Below are positions 1 through 9,980 of a DNA stretch of 47,876 nt, one piece after another. Made by a program: the position numbers and the translations under genes. Under the pieces are notes generated by a model. It saw only the letters and a list, made by a program, of their open reading frames with translations. It had not been told where the DNA came from and searched no databases. This stretch comes from Clostridiales bacterium (GTDB lineage: Bacteria > Bacillota > Clostridia > Oscillospirales > Acutalibacteraceae), in NCBI GenBank assembly GCA_022801595.1, contig JAAWSO010000013.1, positions 1-47,876 of the forward strand, written 5' to 3'. Positions within the stretch are counted from its first letter, which is position 1. Every line of letters begins with the position of its first letter.

Positions 1-2
1 AT

Positions 3-78
3 GCGGATGTAGCTCATCTGGTAGAGCGCCACCTTGCCAAGGTGGAGGTAGCGAGTTCGAGCCTCGTCATCCGCTCCA
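3..78 (+). tRNA. tRNA-Gly (anticodon GCC)
   Basis: The acceptor stem GCGGATG (3-9) pairs with CATCCGC (68-74). The anticodon stem CCACC/GGTGG (29-33, 41-45) closes the 7-nt loop TTGCCAA with anticodon GCC at 36-38, reading GGC glycine codons. The T-arm contains GTTCGAG. The discriminator is T75 and CCA is encoded at 76-78. The window begins two bases before the gene, so its promoter and any upstream tRNA genes lie outside. Confidence 0.97.
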
Positions 79-90
79 GTTTTTTAGAAA

Positions 91-118
91 GCGTCGGTAA
101 TCATGCCGGCGCTTTTTT
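91..118 (+). terminator. Rho-independent terminator after tRNA-Gly
   Basis: GCGTCGG (91-97) pairs with CCGGCGC (106-112), with one G-U pair, and is followed by six T residues. It ends the tRNA transcript and separates it from typA. Confidence 0.85.
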
Positions 119-206
119 ATTGGATTATAAAAATCCGGAAAACGGGTAACCTGATTCCAGGGGCCCGCATATTGATTTTACTTTGAAACAAAGAAGAGGT
201 ATTTGC

Positions 207-2024
207 ATGGGTATGAGAACAGATTTGAGAAATGTTGCGATCATTGCACACGTGGACCACGGAAAAACCACGCTGGTGGATCAGCTTTTGAAACAAAGCG
301 GGATTTTCCGCACCAACGAAGCCGTTGCGGATCGGGTGATGGATTCCAACGATATTGAGCGGGAGCGGGGCATCACCATTTTGGCTAAAAATACCGCGGT
401 GATGTATCAGGACACCAAAATCAATATCATCGATACCCCAGGCCATGCCGACTTTGGCGGCGAGGTGGAGCGGATTCTCATGATGGTGGATGGCGTTATC
501 CTTTTGGTCGATTCTTTTGAAGGCTGCATGCCTCAAACCCGTTTTGTGCTGAAAAAGGCCATTGGCTTGGGCAAAAAGCCCATTGTAGTGGTGAATAAAA
601 TCGACCGTCCAGGAGCCCGTCCGGCTGAGGTAGTCGATGAGATCCTGGATCTGTTTATTGAACTGGGAGCCGATGAGGATCAGCTCGAATTCCCAGTGGT
701 ATACGCTTCTGGCCGCGATGGGTATGCAACCTTTGACCCGGACGAGGGTTCTGACAACATGGAGCCTTTGTTCCAGACCATTGTCAAGGAAATCCCAGCT
801 CCCGAAGGCGATATGGAGGGTCCTGCCCAAATCCTGTTTTCCAATATTGACTACGATCCGTTTGTGGGCCGCATCGGTGTTGGACGGGTGGAGCGCGGCA
901 TGGTGAAAACCGGAATGCCTATTGTGGTTTGCAGCCGTGACGGCGGCCGGAAAAACGCCCGGGTAACGAAGTTGTATCAATACCAGGGGCTAAAGAAAGT
1001 GGAGGCGGAAACTGCGCAGCTTGGCGATATTATCGCTGTGTCCGGCATTGCGGATTTGAATATTGGCGAGACAGCCTGCGCGCCGGACTGTGTGGAGCCG
1101 CTGCCGTTTGTCAAGATTGACGAGCCTACCGTTACCATGATGTTTATGGTCAATAACAGCCCCTTTGCAGGCAAAGAAGGCAAGTATGTGACTTCCCGTA
1201 ATATCCGGGATCGTTTGTTTAAAGAGATTGAAACCAATGTGGCTATGCGTGTGGAGGAAACCGATTCTGCCGATACCTTTAAGGTGTCTGGCCGCGGCGA
1301 GCTGCATCTGTCCATTTTGATTGAAAATATGCGCCGGGAGAATTTTGAGTTCCAGGTGTCCAGCCCGAGCGTTATTTATAAGGAAATTGACGGCAAAAAA
1401 TACGAGCCGATTGAACACTTGATGATCGAAGTGCCGGAGAATTATGTGGGTGCAGTGATGGAAAAATTAGGCGGCCGGAAAGCGGAGATCCTCAACATGG
1501 GAACCCGGGATACCGGGACCACCCACATGGAGTTTAAGATCCCGGCTCGCGGCCTGATGGGATACCGCCAGGAGTTTATGACGGATACCAACGGAAACGG
1601 CATTATGAACCATGTGTTTGATTCCTACGAGCCGTTTAAGGGGGAAATCCCGCAGCGTCCGCAGGGCTCCCTGGTTGCTCACGAAACCGGCGAGGCTACT
1701 GCTTATGGCTTGTTTGGCGCCCAGGAGCGTGGCCGGATGTTCATCGGCGCAGGCACCCAGGTGTATGAAGGTATGATCGTAGGCGTCAGCCCAAAATCCG
1801 ACGATATTACCGTTAATGTCTGCAAGAAAAAGCAGATGACCAATACCCGTGCATCCGGTTCCGACGACGCCCTCAAGCTGGTGCCTCACAGCAATTTGAG
1901 CTTGGAGCAGTGTTTAGAGTTTATCAAGGAGGACGAGTTGGTGGAGGTCACTCCACAGAATATTCGGATGCGTAAAGCTGTGCTGAGCAAAGAGCTGCGG
2001 ATGAAAAAGGCAAGTAAAAAATAA
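207..2024 (+). CDS. typA: Translational GTPase TypA/BipA
   Basis: Ribosome-associated GTPase of the EF-G-like family, involved in ribosome assembly and stress adaptation in the cytoplasm. The 605-aa product has the G1 loop AHVDHGKT (residues 14-21), RGITI in the switch I region (about 53), DTPGH (about 80) and NKID (about 133). Beta-barrel, EF-G-like and TypA-specific C-terminal domains follow, and the length is standard for the family. I chose ATG 207 because AGAGG at 195-199 stands 7 nt upstream; a TTG at 183 is in frame but lacks a site, and ATG 213 is an alternative. The DEDDh exonuclease gene follows after 74 bp with no visible terminator between them. Confidence 0.97.
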   Translation: MGMRTDLRNVAIIAHVDHGKTTLVDQLLKQSGIFRTNEAVADRVMDSNDIERERGITILAKNTAVMYQDTKINIIDTPGHADFGGEVERILMMVDGVILLVDSFEGCMPQTRFVLKKAIGLGKKPIVVVNKIDRPGARPAEVVDEILDLFIELGADEDQLEFPVVYASGRDGYATFDPDEGSDNMEPLFQTIVKEIPAPEGDMEGPAQILFSNIDYDPFVGRIGVGRVERGMVKTGMPIVVCSRDGGRKNARVTKLYQYQGLKKVEAETAQLGDIIAVSGIADLNIGETACAPDCVEPLPFVKIDEPTVTMMFMVNNSPFAGKEGKYVTSRNIRDRLFKEIETNVAMRVEETDSADTFKVSGRGELHLSILIENMRRENFEFQVSSPSVIYKEIDGKKYEPIEHLMIEVPENYVGAVMEKLGGRKAEILNMGTRDTGTTHMEFKIPARGLMGYRQEFMTDTNGNGIMNHVFDSYEPFKGEIPQRPQGSLVAHETGEATAYGLFGAQERGRMFIGAGTQVYEGMIVGVSPKSDDITVNVCKKKQMTNTRASGSDDALKLVPHSNLSLEQCLEFIKEDELVEVTPQNIRMRKAVLSKELRMKKASKK

Positions 2025-2098
2025 TCCTTCTGGAAGAGAGCCCTGTCTGCAGAACATGGCGGGTATGCGGAGAAGACAGCGGAAAGTTGGAGACGACA

Positions 2099-3202
2099 AT
2101 GGATTTTGTAATACTGGACTTGGAATGGAACGGCACCTATAGCCGCCGGCTGAAAGGGTTTATGAATGAAATCATCGAATTCGGCGCGGTGAAGGTAGAT
2201 GAAAATTTAAATATTCTGGATACCTTTTCCGCCTTGGTTCGGCCACAGGTGGGGAAGAAGCTCAGTGGAAAAATCAAAACCCTGACCAACTTGACCAACG
2301 AAGATTTGGCAACGGGACTGCAGTTCATGCAGGTGATGAGCCGATTTAAAAAATGGATGGGAAAGGCGATCCTCATGACCTGGGGAACGTCGGATATCCT
2401 GGCTTTGATTGAAAACTGCAAATATTTTTGCGGAAGCGAACGGATTCCGTTTCTCAAGAAATATGTGAACCTGCAAAGTTATTGCGAGGAGAAACTGCAT
2501 TACGACGTCAATAAACGAATGGGGTTGTCCACCTCGGCGCAGCTTCTGGGCATTGACGAGCAAGATATTGAGCATCACCGGGCGCTGGACGACAGTATGC
2601 TTTCCTTGCGTTGCCTACAGAAGTTGTATGACAAAGAGGCGCTTCAGCTCTTTGTCCAGAATGCGGAGGAGAAGGTTTTCTACGATAAAATCCTCTTTAA
2701 AACCGTGATTGTCTGCGATCTTTCCAATCCTTTGATCAAGCGCACCGATATGATGTTCAATTGTGATATTTGCGGGAGGCGCGCCCAACGGGAAGGGGAT
2801 TGGGTGCTGAAAAATAAAAGCTACCGGGCCACTTTTTATTGCAAAAACTGCCGGAGTAAATTTTATGGCCGCGTTCAGTTTAAGCTGAAGTATGACGGTT
2901 TGGTGGTGAAAAAAAGCATTCTTCCCATTAAGGAGCTTGAGGTTCGGGAGAAAGAGGGCAAGGATGTTTGCGCCCGTATTCCAACCAAGGAAGTTCGGGT
3001 GATGGCGAAGGATTCCACAAAAGGGAAGAACCCAAAGAAGAGGGAAACTCTCCTAACCCAAGAAGGCGGAAAAGCCAAGGAATCCACCCAGGCTAAGGAG
3101 CTGCCTAACATGCGGGAAACCGGGAAGTCCCAGGAAGTGAAAGTAAAACCAAGATACCGTGGTAATTATAAAAAGAAAGTGGAGCTGAAAAAGAAAGACT
3201 GA
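2099..3202 (+). CDS. DEDDh 3'-5' exonuclease with C-terminal zinc ribbon and Lys-rich tail
   Basis: Predicted exonuclease of the DnaQ/KapD-like superfamily, 367 aa. The first motif is DLEWN (D7, E9) and the third is HHRALDD (about residues 158-164), the H-x4-D signature of DEDDh enzymes. After the nuclease domain there is a four-cysteine zinc ribbon (C222, C225, C248, C251), then a basic tail from about residue 275 rich in Lys, Glu and Thr. Family knowledge supports DNA or RNA 3'-end trimming; the substrate is unknown. The start ATG 2099 follows GGAG at 2089-2092; an in-frame TTG at 2087 lacks good spacing. A terminator follows directly. The ribbon and tail are unusual additions that could bind nucleic acid (inference). 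Confidence 0.85.
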   Translation: MDFVILDLEWNGTYSRRLKGFMNEIIEFGAVKVDENLNILDTFSALVRPQVGKKLSGKIKTLTNLTNEDLATGLQFMQVMSRFKKWMGKAILMTWGTSDILALIENCKYFCGSERIPFLKKYVNLQSYCEEKLHYDVNKRMGLSTSAQLLGIDEQDIEHHRALDDSMLSLRCLQKLYDKEALQLFVQNAEEKVFYDKILFKTVIVCDLSNPLIKRTDMMFNCDICGRRAQREGDWVLKNKSYRATFYCKNCRSKFYGRVQFKLKYDGLVVKKSILPIKELEVREKEGKDVCARIPTKEVRVMAKDSTKGKNPKKRETLLTQEGGKAKESTQAKELPNMRETGKSQEVKVKPRYRGNYKKKVELKKKD

Positions 3203-3208
3203 AGCAGA

Positions 3209-3238
3209 GGGTGGAGCGTTTCCGCCCTTTTTTATTTT
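3209..3238 (+). terminator. Terminator after the exonuclease gene
   Basis: GGGTGG (3209-3214) pairs with CCGCCC (3222-3227) through one G-U pair, followed by a T-rich run from 3228. Confidence 0.75.
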
Positions 3239-3293
3239 TAAGGAGCGCAGCCAATCCAAACAGCTGTTTTTCGAGACGGGAAAACGCAATATG

Positions 3294-3322
3294 TTGAATC
3301 ATGAGCGAGAAAATGGTATAAT
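3294..3322 (+). promoter_or_regulatory. Sigma-A promoter for recJ operon
   Basis: TTGAAT (3294-3299), a 17-bp spacer and TATAAT (3317-3322) with TGG before the -10 box (extended -10). It lies 31 bp upstream of recJ, so the recJ-rel-MBL-hemZ block probably starts here. Confidence 0.8.
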
Positions 3323-3353
3323 AAAACAAGAATAAGGCAGGTGGGAAAGCGGT

Positions 3354-5414
3354 ATGAACATTAAAAATTGGACAGTGTCACCCTTAAATAAGGAGCGCGC
3401 GGCAAAAATTGCGGAGGATTATCAGCTCCCCTTTTTCTTGGCGATGCTGCTGGAAATCCGTGGGATTCATACCCAGGAGCAAATTCAGGCTCTACTGATG
3501 GAGAACCCAGTATTTTGCGATCCATTTTCCTTGGCGGATATGGATAAGGCGGTGGAACGGATTCACCGTGCCATTGAGAATTTCGAGAAAATCGCCATTT
3601 ATGGGGATTATGACGCTGATGGTGTGACCTCCACGGCGATGCTGTATTCGTATTTGGAATCCTGCGGAGCAAATGTGATGTTTTATATCCCGGACCGGGA
3701 AGTGGAAGGCTACGGTATGAATACCAAGGCGATGGATTCCTTGAAGGAATATGGGGTGAATTTGATCATCACGGTGGACAACGGAATTTCCGCTGTGGAA
3801 GAGGTGGAATACGCCAAACAGTGCGGCATGGATGTGGTCATCACCGACCACCATCGGCCACAGGAAACCCTGCCGGATGCGGTGGCAGTGGTGGATCCTT
3901 ACCGCAAAGATTGCGTTTGCGCTTTCCCTCATTTTGCTGGTGTGGGCGTAGCGTTTAAACTGATCAGCGCATTGGAAGGGGAAGGGGCGGATATCACCGG
4001 CCTTTTGGAGAATTACGCGGATCTGGTGGCCATTGGCACCATTGGGGATATTGTGCCATTGACCGGGGAAAACCGCGCTTTTGTCCAGACTGGCTTGCGG
4101 TTGCTTTCCCGCAGTGATCGGATGGGGATTCGAGCGTTGCTGGAGCGCTGTTCGCTGGAGGGAGAAAATCTTTCCGCCAGCACAGTGGCGTTTCGCATTG
4201 TGCCCCGGATTAACGCCACTGGGCGCATTGGATCTTCCGACCGGGCGGTTCATCTGCTCACCTGTGAGGATATGGAGTTGGCCGGGGAACTGGCGGTGGA
4301 GATTTGCGACAATAACGATTACCGCCGGCAGATTGAAAATGAAATGGTAGAAAAAGCGTTGGAGCTTTTAGCTAGGGAGCCGGATCGTCTCTATGATCGG
4401 GTACTGGTGGTGGAAGGTGAGGACTGGCACCATGGGGTGATTGGGATTGTCGCCTCCCGGCTGACGGATAAATTTGGAAAACCCTGCGTGGTGATTTCTT
4501 ACACCGCAGACGAGGCAAAAGGTTCTGGGCGCAGTGTGGAAGGGTTTTCCCTCTTTGAGGCGATCTGTTCCTGTGCCCAACTATTTACCAAGTTTGGCGG
4601 GCATCCTATGGCGGCGGGCTTGAGTATGCCAACGAAACATTTAGCGGCGTTCCGCAAAGCGATCAATGATTATGCGGCTTCTCTGCCCATGATGCCGGTT
4701 CCATCGGTTTCTCTGGACTGTAAACTCAATCCAGCGGCGCTCAGTGTGGAAATGCCCCAGCAGGTGAAATATTTGGAGCCGTTTGGAACGGATAATCCAG
4801 CCCCCGTCTTCGGACTCTATGAAATGCGGCTGAAAGAAGTCATTCCGGTGGGCGGCGGTAAACATTTGCGTTTGGTATTTCAAAAAAAGAACGTCAACAT
4901 TACCTGTATGAAATTTGGAATGACGGCCCAAGAGTTTCCGTATCAGACGGGGGATTTTCTGGACTTGGCCGTGACCTTAGACAATAAAGAATTTCGCGGT
5001 CAGGAAACCCTGTCTGTGCTGATCCGGGATATGCGGCTTTCTAACCTGGACAGTGGGGCTTTGATTGCGGATGATGCTTTGTACCAAAAGATGAAGCGGG
5101 GCGAATCGTTACGTATAGACGAACAGGAGCGTCTGTTCCCGGATCGTCAGGCGTTCGCCATGGTATACCGGTTGCTGAAAGCCCGAGACGGCTGGCGCCA
5201 TCACATCCTTGCTTTGCTGCTTGCGTTACAAGGGGAAGGGCTGACCTTAGCGAAGCTTTTGGTGGCATTGGACGTGATGGAAGAAAAAGGGTTGATTGCG
5301 GTGAAAACCTATGGGGAAGTGACCCAAATCCAGGTGTTGCCAGTGGAGCAGAAGGTGGATTTGTTTGACTCTCAAATCTTGAATGGCTTGAAACAAGCGC
5401 AAAAAGGGGTGTAA
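3354..5414 (+). CDS. recJ: Single-stranded-DNA-specific exonuclease RecJ
   Basis: 5'-3' ssDNA exonuclease used in recombination and mismatch or base-excision repair. The 686-aa protein has the DHH phosphoesterase signature: GDYDADG (residues 84-90) for metal binding, TDHH (about 164-167), and the DHHA1 motif GGHPMAAG (about 416-423), followed by an OB-like region and a C-terminal extension of about 120 aa. Firmicute RecJ proteins are often this long. The start ATG 3354 has a modest GGGAAAG-type site upstream. The rel gene starts 6 nt after the stop, so the two are probably co-transcribed; recJ-rel adjacency is common in clostridia. Confidence 0.96.
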   Translation: MNIKNWTVSPLNKERAAKIAEDYQLPFFLAMLLEIRGIHTQEQIQALLMENPVFCDPFSLADMDKAVERIHRAIENFEKIAIYGDYDADGVTSTAMLYSYLESCGANVMFYIPDREVEGYGMNTKAMDSLKEYGVNLIITVDNGISAVEEVEYAKQCGMDVVITDHHRPQETLPDAVAVVDPYRKDCVCAFPHFAGVGVAFKLISALEGEGADITGLLENYADLVAIGTIGDIVPLTGENRAFVQTGLRLLSRSDRMGIRALLERCSLEGENLSASTVAFRIVPRINATGRIGSSDRAVHLLTCEDMELAGELAVEICDNNDYRRQIENEMVEKALELLAREPDRLYDRVLVVEGEDWHHGVIGIVASRLTDKFGKPCVVISYTADEAKGSGRSVEGFSLFEAICSCAQLFTKFGGHPMAAGLSMPTKHLAAFRKAINDYAASLPMMPVPSVSLDCKLNPAALSVEMPQQVKYLEPFGTDNPAPVFGLYEMRLKEVIPVGGGKHLRLVFQKKNVNITCMKFGMTAQEFPYQTGDFLDLAVTLDNKEFRGQETLSVLIRDMRLSNLDSGALIADDALYQKMKRGESLRIDEQERLFPDRQAFAMVYRLLKARDGWRHHILALLLALQGEGLTLAKLLVALDVMEEKGLIAVKTYGEVTQIQVLPVEQKVDLFDSQILNGLKQAQKGV

Positions 5415-5420
5415 AGGGGT

Positions 5421-7592
5421 ATGGCTGAACAACTGAAAACGTATGGGGATTTGCTGGATCTTTTAAAAGCCAACGGGAGAACTTACGATATGGACATGAT
5501 TGACCGAGCTTATCGGCTGGCGAAAGAAGCGCACGGTGATCAAACCCGGCACTCTGGCGCTCCTTATGTGTCCCATCCCATTGCGGCCGCCTGTATTTTG
5601 GTGGAGCTTGGCATGGATTCTGAGTCGATTGTAGCTGGATTACTTCATGATGTGGTGGAGGATACGGACGTTACTTTGGAGCAAATCACCAAGTCGTTTG
5701 GAAAGTCCGTGTCCCATCTCATCGACGGCGTGACGAAGTTGGGAAAAATCCCATACACATCGCGGGAGGAGCAGCAGGCGGAGAACATTCGGAAGATGCT
5801 GATGGCTATGGCGGACGACGTTAGGGTCATCATCATCAAGCTAGCTGACCGGCTGCACAATATGCGCACCATTGAATTTATGAAGCCTCAGAAACAACGG
5901 GATAAAGCGTTGGAGAATATGGAGGTTTACGCTCCCATTGCGCATCGGTTGGGTATTCGAACGGTGAAGGAGGAGCTGGAAGATCTTTCCCTGCGCTATT
6001 TAGATCCCATGGGATACGAGGAAATCGAAAAAAATCTGGCCTTGCGCAACGATGAACGAACCGGATTTATCGCCTCGATCAAACAGCAGATTTTGGAGCG
6101 GATGACGCTTGTTATTCCAAAGGTTTATCTGGAAGGTCGCGTGAAAAGTATTCATGGAATTTACCGGAAGATGTTTATGCAAGGGAAATCCATGGATGAG
6201 ATTTTCGATGTCTTTGCCATTCGCATTATTGTGGATACGGTCACGGATTGCTACACCGCTTTGGGTGTAATCCATGATCTGTTCCGTCCCATTCCCAATC
6301 GGTTTAAGGATTACATTTCCACCCCAAAGCCTAATCTATATCAGTCGCTCCATACTACTGTGCTGAGCAAAGAGGGGATTCCCTTTGAAGTGCAGATCCG
6401 CACGTGGGAAATGCACCACACGGCGGAGTACGGAATTGCGGCCCACTGGAAATATAAGCTGGGGCTTAGCGGTCAAGGCTCTTTGGAAGAGCGTCTGAGC
6501 TGGGTGCGCCAAATTCTAGAGGATCAAAAGGAAAGCGATGATGCTACCGATTTGGTGCGTACCATCAAGTCCGATCTTTCTCAAGATACGGTCTTTGTCT
6601 TTACCCCTAATGGCGACGTTATCAGCCTGCCGGTGGGATCTACAGTTATCGATTTTGCGTATTCGATTCACAGCGCCGTAGGCAACCGGATGATTGGCGC
6701 TAAGGTAAACAAGCGGATTGTACCGCTGGACTATCAAATTCAAAATGGCCAAATTATTGAGATTTTGACCACCAAAGAGATGGGCCGCGGCCCCAGCCGG
6801 GACTGGCTGAAGATTGTGAAAACCAGCGAGGCTCGGAACAAAATCCGGCAGTGGTTCAAAAAGGAACGCCGGGAGGAAAATATTCAAGAAGGCCGGGCGG
6901 AAGTAGAACGGGAGTTTAAGCGCAGCGGTATCACGGTGACCGATGAAGAGCTGTTTGAGCTGTTGTCCGCGTCCTCCAAACGGCAGAACTGTGCCACGGT
7001 GGAGGATTTGTACTGTGCCATCGGTTACGGCGGTATCCAGCTTTCCAAAGTGCTTCCAAAAATCAAAGAGGAGTATTTGAAAAATAAACGGCCTCCAGCT
7101 GAACCGGAGCTTAAGGTGGTCCATGTTTCCTCGAAAAAATCCGCCAGCGGCGTTTTAATCGACGGCATGGACGGCTGTTTGATTAAATTTTCCAAGTGCT
7201 GCAATCCATTGCCTGGGGATGATATTATTGGGTTCATCACCCGTGGATTTGGCGTTTCCATCCACAAACGGGGCTGCAGTAATGTGCCGCAGGACATGGA
7301 GCACGCGCCAGAGCCGGAGCGTTGGGTTTCCGCCCATTGGGTAGGGGAGGTGAAGGAGGAATTCCAGACCACCCTGGAAATTGTGGCGGATACCCGTACC
7401 GGTTTGCTGATGGAAATCACCCAGCAGTTTTATAATATGCATCTTTCGGTGCATAACCTGAATTCGCGCCAAAATAAAGAAGGGCAAACGATTGTGACCG
7501 CCACCATTACCATCAACGGAAAAGACCATTTGCAGACGGTCATCAATCGCTTATCCAACATTGCGAATATTCAGTCGATTCGTCGTTCTTAA
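5421..7592 (+). CDS. rel: Bifunctional (p)ppGpp synthetase/hydrolase (RSH)
   Basis: Makes and degrades the alarmone (p)ppGpp. Domains of the 723-aa protein in order: HD hydrolase with HDVVEDTD (H76-D77) and a downstream KLADRLHNMRT segment; synthetase with RFKDY (about 294-298) and YQSLHTTV (about 307-314); TGS (about 393-455); a zinc-finger/RIS region; and a C-terminal ACT domain (about 650-723). The RxKD form of the synthetase motif is typical of bifunctional Rel/SpoT enzymes, whereas RelA-only enzymes have ExDD. Both active sites look intact. The start is ATG 5421, preceded by AAAGGGG-type sequence at the recJ end. It is part of the recJ operon. Confidence 0.96.
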   Translation: MAEQLKTYGDLLDLLKANGRTYDMDMIDRAYRLAKEAHGDQTRHSGAPYVSHPIAAACILVELGMDSESIVAGLLHDVVEDTDVTLEQITKSFGKSVSHLIDGVTKLGKIPYTSREEQQAENIRKMLMAMADDVRVIIIKLADRLHNMRTIEFMKPQKQRDKALENMEVYAPIAHRLGIRTVKEELEDLSLRYLDPMGYEEIEKNLALRNDERTGFIASIKQQILERMTLVIPKVYLEGRVKSIHGIYRKMFMQGKSMDEIFDVFAIRIIVDTVTDCYTALGVIHDLFRPIPNRFKDYISTPKPNLYQSLHTTVLSKEGIPFEVQIRTWEMHHTAEYGIAAHWKYKLGLSGQGSLEERLSWVRQILEDQKESDDATDLVRTIKSDLSQDTVFVFTPNGDVISLPVGSTVIDFAYSIHSAVGNRMIGAKVNKRIVPLDYQIQNGQIIEILTTKEMGRGPSRDWLKIVKTSEARNKIRQWFKKERREENIQEGRAEVEREFKRSGITVTDEELFELLSASSKRQNCATVEDLYCAIGYGGIQLSKVLPKIKEEYLKNKRPPAEPELKVVHVSSKKSASGVLIDGMDGCLIKFSKCCNPLPGDDIIGFITRGFGVSIHKRGCSNVPQDMEHAPEPERWVSAHWVGEVKEEFQTTLEIVADTRTGLLMEITQQFYNMHLSVHNLNSRQNKEGQTIVTATITINGKDHLQTVINRLSNIANIQSIRRS

Positions 7593-7613
7593 TTAAGAAA
7601 GGAGAGGATTCCT

Positions 7614-8264
7614 ATGATTCGAGTAGAAACGATTTCCGGTGGGCTGCTTCCTACCAATTGTTATTTGTTCGTGGATGAGAGTACCGGGAAAGCTGCTGTG
7701 GTTGATCCCGGCTTTTTTTCCGCAGAATTGGAACAGGCCGTTGAGCAGGTAGGCGCGGAAAATGTGGAAGCTATTTTGCTGACCCACGGGCATTACGATC
7801 ACATTATGGGCGTACCAATGATCAAAGAAATGACTGGCGCTAAGATCTATATCCACCAGCAGGACGCTGCTTTTACCTCAGACAGCGATCTGAATTTATC
7901 CCGGATGATCGCCGCCCGGCAATGCGTTCCCTTTACGGCCGATGTTATTTTGCAGGACGGGGATATGCTAACGGTGGGAGATGTACCGGTCAAGTTGCTC
8001 AATACTCCCGGCCATACCCGCGGAAGCAGTTGCTATTTGGCGGAGGACGCTTTGTTTACGGGAGATACTCTGATGCGGGGGACTATGGGGCGCACAGACT
8101 TTCAAACAGGAAATCCAATGGAAATGCAGAAGTCCCTGGCGCGTCTTCGGGATTTGCCGGGGGATTACCGGGTGTATCCGGGCCATGGCGGGGAATCTAC
8201 CATGGAATACGAGCGTGTCTACAATCCATTTTTAAGGAATGCAACCAATGATTTTGATGCTTGA
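7614..8264 (+). CDS. MBL-fold metallohydrolase (glyoxalase II-like)
   Basis: Cytoplasmic metallo-beta-lactamase-fold hydrolase, 216 aa, binding two metal ions. HGHYDH at residues 58-63 supplies the HxHxDH ligands. A GHTRGS motif (about 132) and FTGDTLMRG (Asp about 152) supply further ligands, and VYPGHGG near residue 188 the last histidine. The small size without a C-terminal substrate domain matches YcbL-type proteins; the substrate cannot be told, and a glyoxalase II-like thioesterase is only a guess. GGAGAGG precedes ATG 7614. Its last 17 bases overlap hemZ, suggesting coupled translation. MBL genes next to rel and hemZ recur in clostridia. Confidence 0.9.
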   Translation: MIRVETISGGLLPTNCYLFVDESTGKAAVVDPGFFSAELEQAVEQVGAENVEAILLTHGHYDHIMGVPMIKEMTGAKIYIHQQDAAFTSDSDLNLSRMIAARQCVPFTADVILQDGDMLTVGDVPVKLLNTPGHTRGSSCYLAEDALFTGDTLMRGTMGRTDFQTGNPMEMQKSLARLRDLPGDYRVYPGHGGESTMEYERVYNPFLRNATNDFDA

Positions 8265-9780
8265 TGGACATAGCTACCATTATGAAATGGAAAGCTTATG
8301 CGATATTTTTTTACCATACGAAAAAGTGACGGTGGTTTATGGAACCAAAGAGGAGGCCCGGGCCAAAGCGGAGGAAGAGGAAATCGTCGCCTACACCGGC
8401 TATGCGCCAGGGGAAAAAGCGGTCGCTTTAACTGCTACCTTGAAACTGGGGGAGTACTGGGGGGAAACGACGGGTACTTTCCCGCTGGATGCGCCGGACT
8501 TTGAGCGTCGGTGCGGGCTGGAAATGGCTCTGCTGCTGTACCGGTCGTTTGTAGAAGCTTGTTCTTACGAACCCAAATGGGGCGTGCTGATTGGAGTGCG
8601 CCCCATTAAGCTGTTGCGCCGGTTAGCGGAAGAAATGGGAGAGCAAGAAGCGGTTGATTACTTCCAAAAGGATTTGTTGGTATCGAAAGAAAAGACAGCG
8701 TTGAGCGTACGAACCATGCACTGCGAGCAGGAGATTCTGGCTTTATCCAAACCGGAATCCTTTAGTTTGTATGTCTCAATTCCATTTTGTCCGACTCGTT
8801 GCGCTTACTGTTCGTTTGTGGCCCAAACATTGAAACAGACGGCTCGTTTGGTGCCGAGATATGTGGATCTGCTCTGCCAGGAGCTTGTCTATACGGCGCA
8901 GGTAGCAAAGGATTTGGGGTTGCGCTTGGAGTCGGTGTATATCGGCGGAGGAACGCCAACGACTTTATCAGCGGAGCAGATGGCCCAACTGTTGAAAATC
9001 ATTGACACTCATTTTGATTTGTCTACCTGTCGGGAATTTACTGTAGAGGCGGGGCGGCCAGATACCATTACACTGGAAAAGCTGGAAGCGATTCAACGCT
9101 ATGGGGTAACTCGGATTAGTATCAATCCGCAAACCCTGAATGATGATATTCTGCGGATTATCGGTCGGAATCACACGACTGAGCAAACCTTAGAAGCCTT
9201 TTCTATGGCTCGGGAATACGGATTTTCGAATATCAACATGGACTTGATTGCCGGGTTGCCAGAAGATACCTTTGACAGCTTCCGGTCCACCGTGGATCGG
9301 GTGCTGGAATTATCTCCAGAAAGCGTGACGGTGCATACTTTATCCTTGAAACGTTCCTCCCATATCAATCAAAACGGCCGGGTGCAGTTTGTCAACGACG
9401 CCGATCTTGCCGGGCAGATGTTGGACTATTCCCAGAGAGTGCTGACAGAAGCGGGCTATTTGCCTTATTATTTGTATCGTCAGAGCCGGATGGTAGGGAA
9501 TTTGGAAAATACAGGTTGGTCCAAGCCTGGCTATGAAAGCTTTTATAATGTCTATATTATGGATGAAACCCACACCATTTTTGCTTGCGGAGCCGGGGCG
9601 GTTTCGAAAATCAAAGATCCATATTCCAATCAGCTAGAGCGGATTTTTAATTTTAAGTATCCTCACGAATATGAATCCCGGTTCCAGGAGATGCTGGAAC
9701 GGAAGGAAAAAGCCAAGGAAATCTACCAGCGTTTTCGGGAGAATCATCGCTCGGCCCAATCGGCGGGACAACATGGATAA
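8248..9780 (+). CDS. hemZ: Coproporphyrinogen dehydrogenase HemZ-like radical SAM enzyme
   Basis: Radical S-adenosylmethionine enzyme of the HemN/HemZ family, 510 aa. The [4Fe-4S] motif CPTRCAYC (C181, C185, C188) is preceded by a HemZ-type N-terminal extension of about 165 aa that ordinary HemN/HemW lack. GGGTPT (about 234) is the glycine-rich SAM-binding strand. Family role: oxygen-independent oxidation of coproporphyrinogen III; some relatives instead act in heme handling, so the reaction is inferred. I chose ATG 8248 because AAGGA (8234-8238) is 9 nt upstream; ATG 8239 touches that site. Its start overlaps the MBL gene. No other heme genes are in the window. Confidence 0.9.
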   Translation: MILMLDGHSYHYEMESLCDIFLPYEKVTVVYGTKEEARAKAEEEEIVAYTGYAPGEKAVALTATLKLGEYWGETTGTFPLDAPDFERRCGLEMALLLYRSFVEACSYEPKWGVLIGVRPIKLLRRLAEEMGEQEAVDYFQKDLLVSKEKTALSVRTMHCEQEILALSKPESFSLYVSIPFCPTRCAYCSFVAQTLKQTARLVPRYVDLLCQELVYTAQVAKDLGLRLESVYIGGGTPTTLSAEQMAQLLKIIDTHFDLSTCREFTVEAGRPDTITLEKLEAIQRYGVTRISINPQTLNDDILRIIGRNHTTEQTLEAFSMAREYGFSNINMDLIAGLPEDTFDSFRSTVDRVLELSPESVTVHTLSLKRSSHINQNGRVQFVNDADLAGQMLDYSQRVLTEAGYLPYYLYRQSRMVGNLENTGWSKPGYESFYNVYIMDETHTIFACGAGAVSKIKDPYSNQLERIFNFKYPHEYESRFQEMLERKEKAKEIYQRFRENHRSAQSAGQHG

Positions 9781-9887
9781 AGAAGGGAAAAAAGAAGAGG
9801 TTTGTACATGTTATTCATGAGATTTGAACAAGATATGCAAAAACTGTGAATTTTTAATTTTTCATGGGAATTTTCTGCCAGTTATCT

Positions 9888-9917
9888 TGCATTTTCTCTG
9901 GCAATGGTGGTATAATT
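9888..9917 (+). promoter_or_regulatory. Sigma-A promoter for the zinc-ribbon gene
   Basis: TTGCAT (9888-9893), an 18-bp spacer and TATAAT (9912-9917) with an extended -10 TGG. The leader to the ATG is about 57 nt. Confidence 0.7.
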
Positions 9918-9980
9918 GATACAAGGAACTCAATAATCATTAATAACTTACTTTATCATTTTAAAAGGGAGCGTATCGTT

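Noticed and set aside
183-206. N-terminal extension of TypA from TTG 183
   Set aside because: A good ribosome-binding site lies just before ATG 207, and known TypA proteins begin close to that point.
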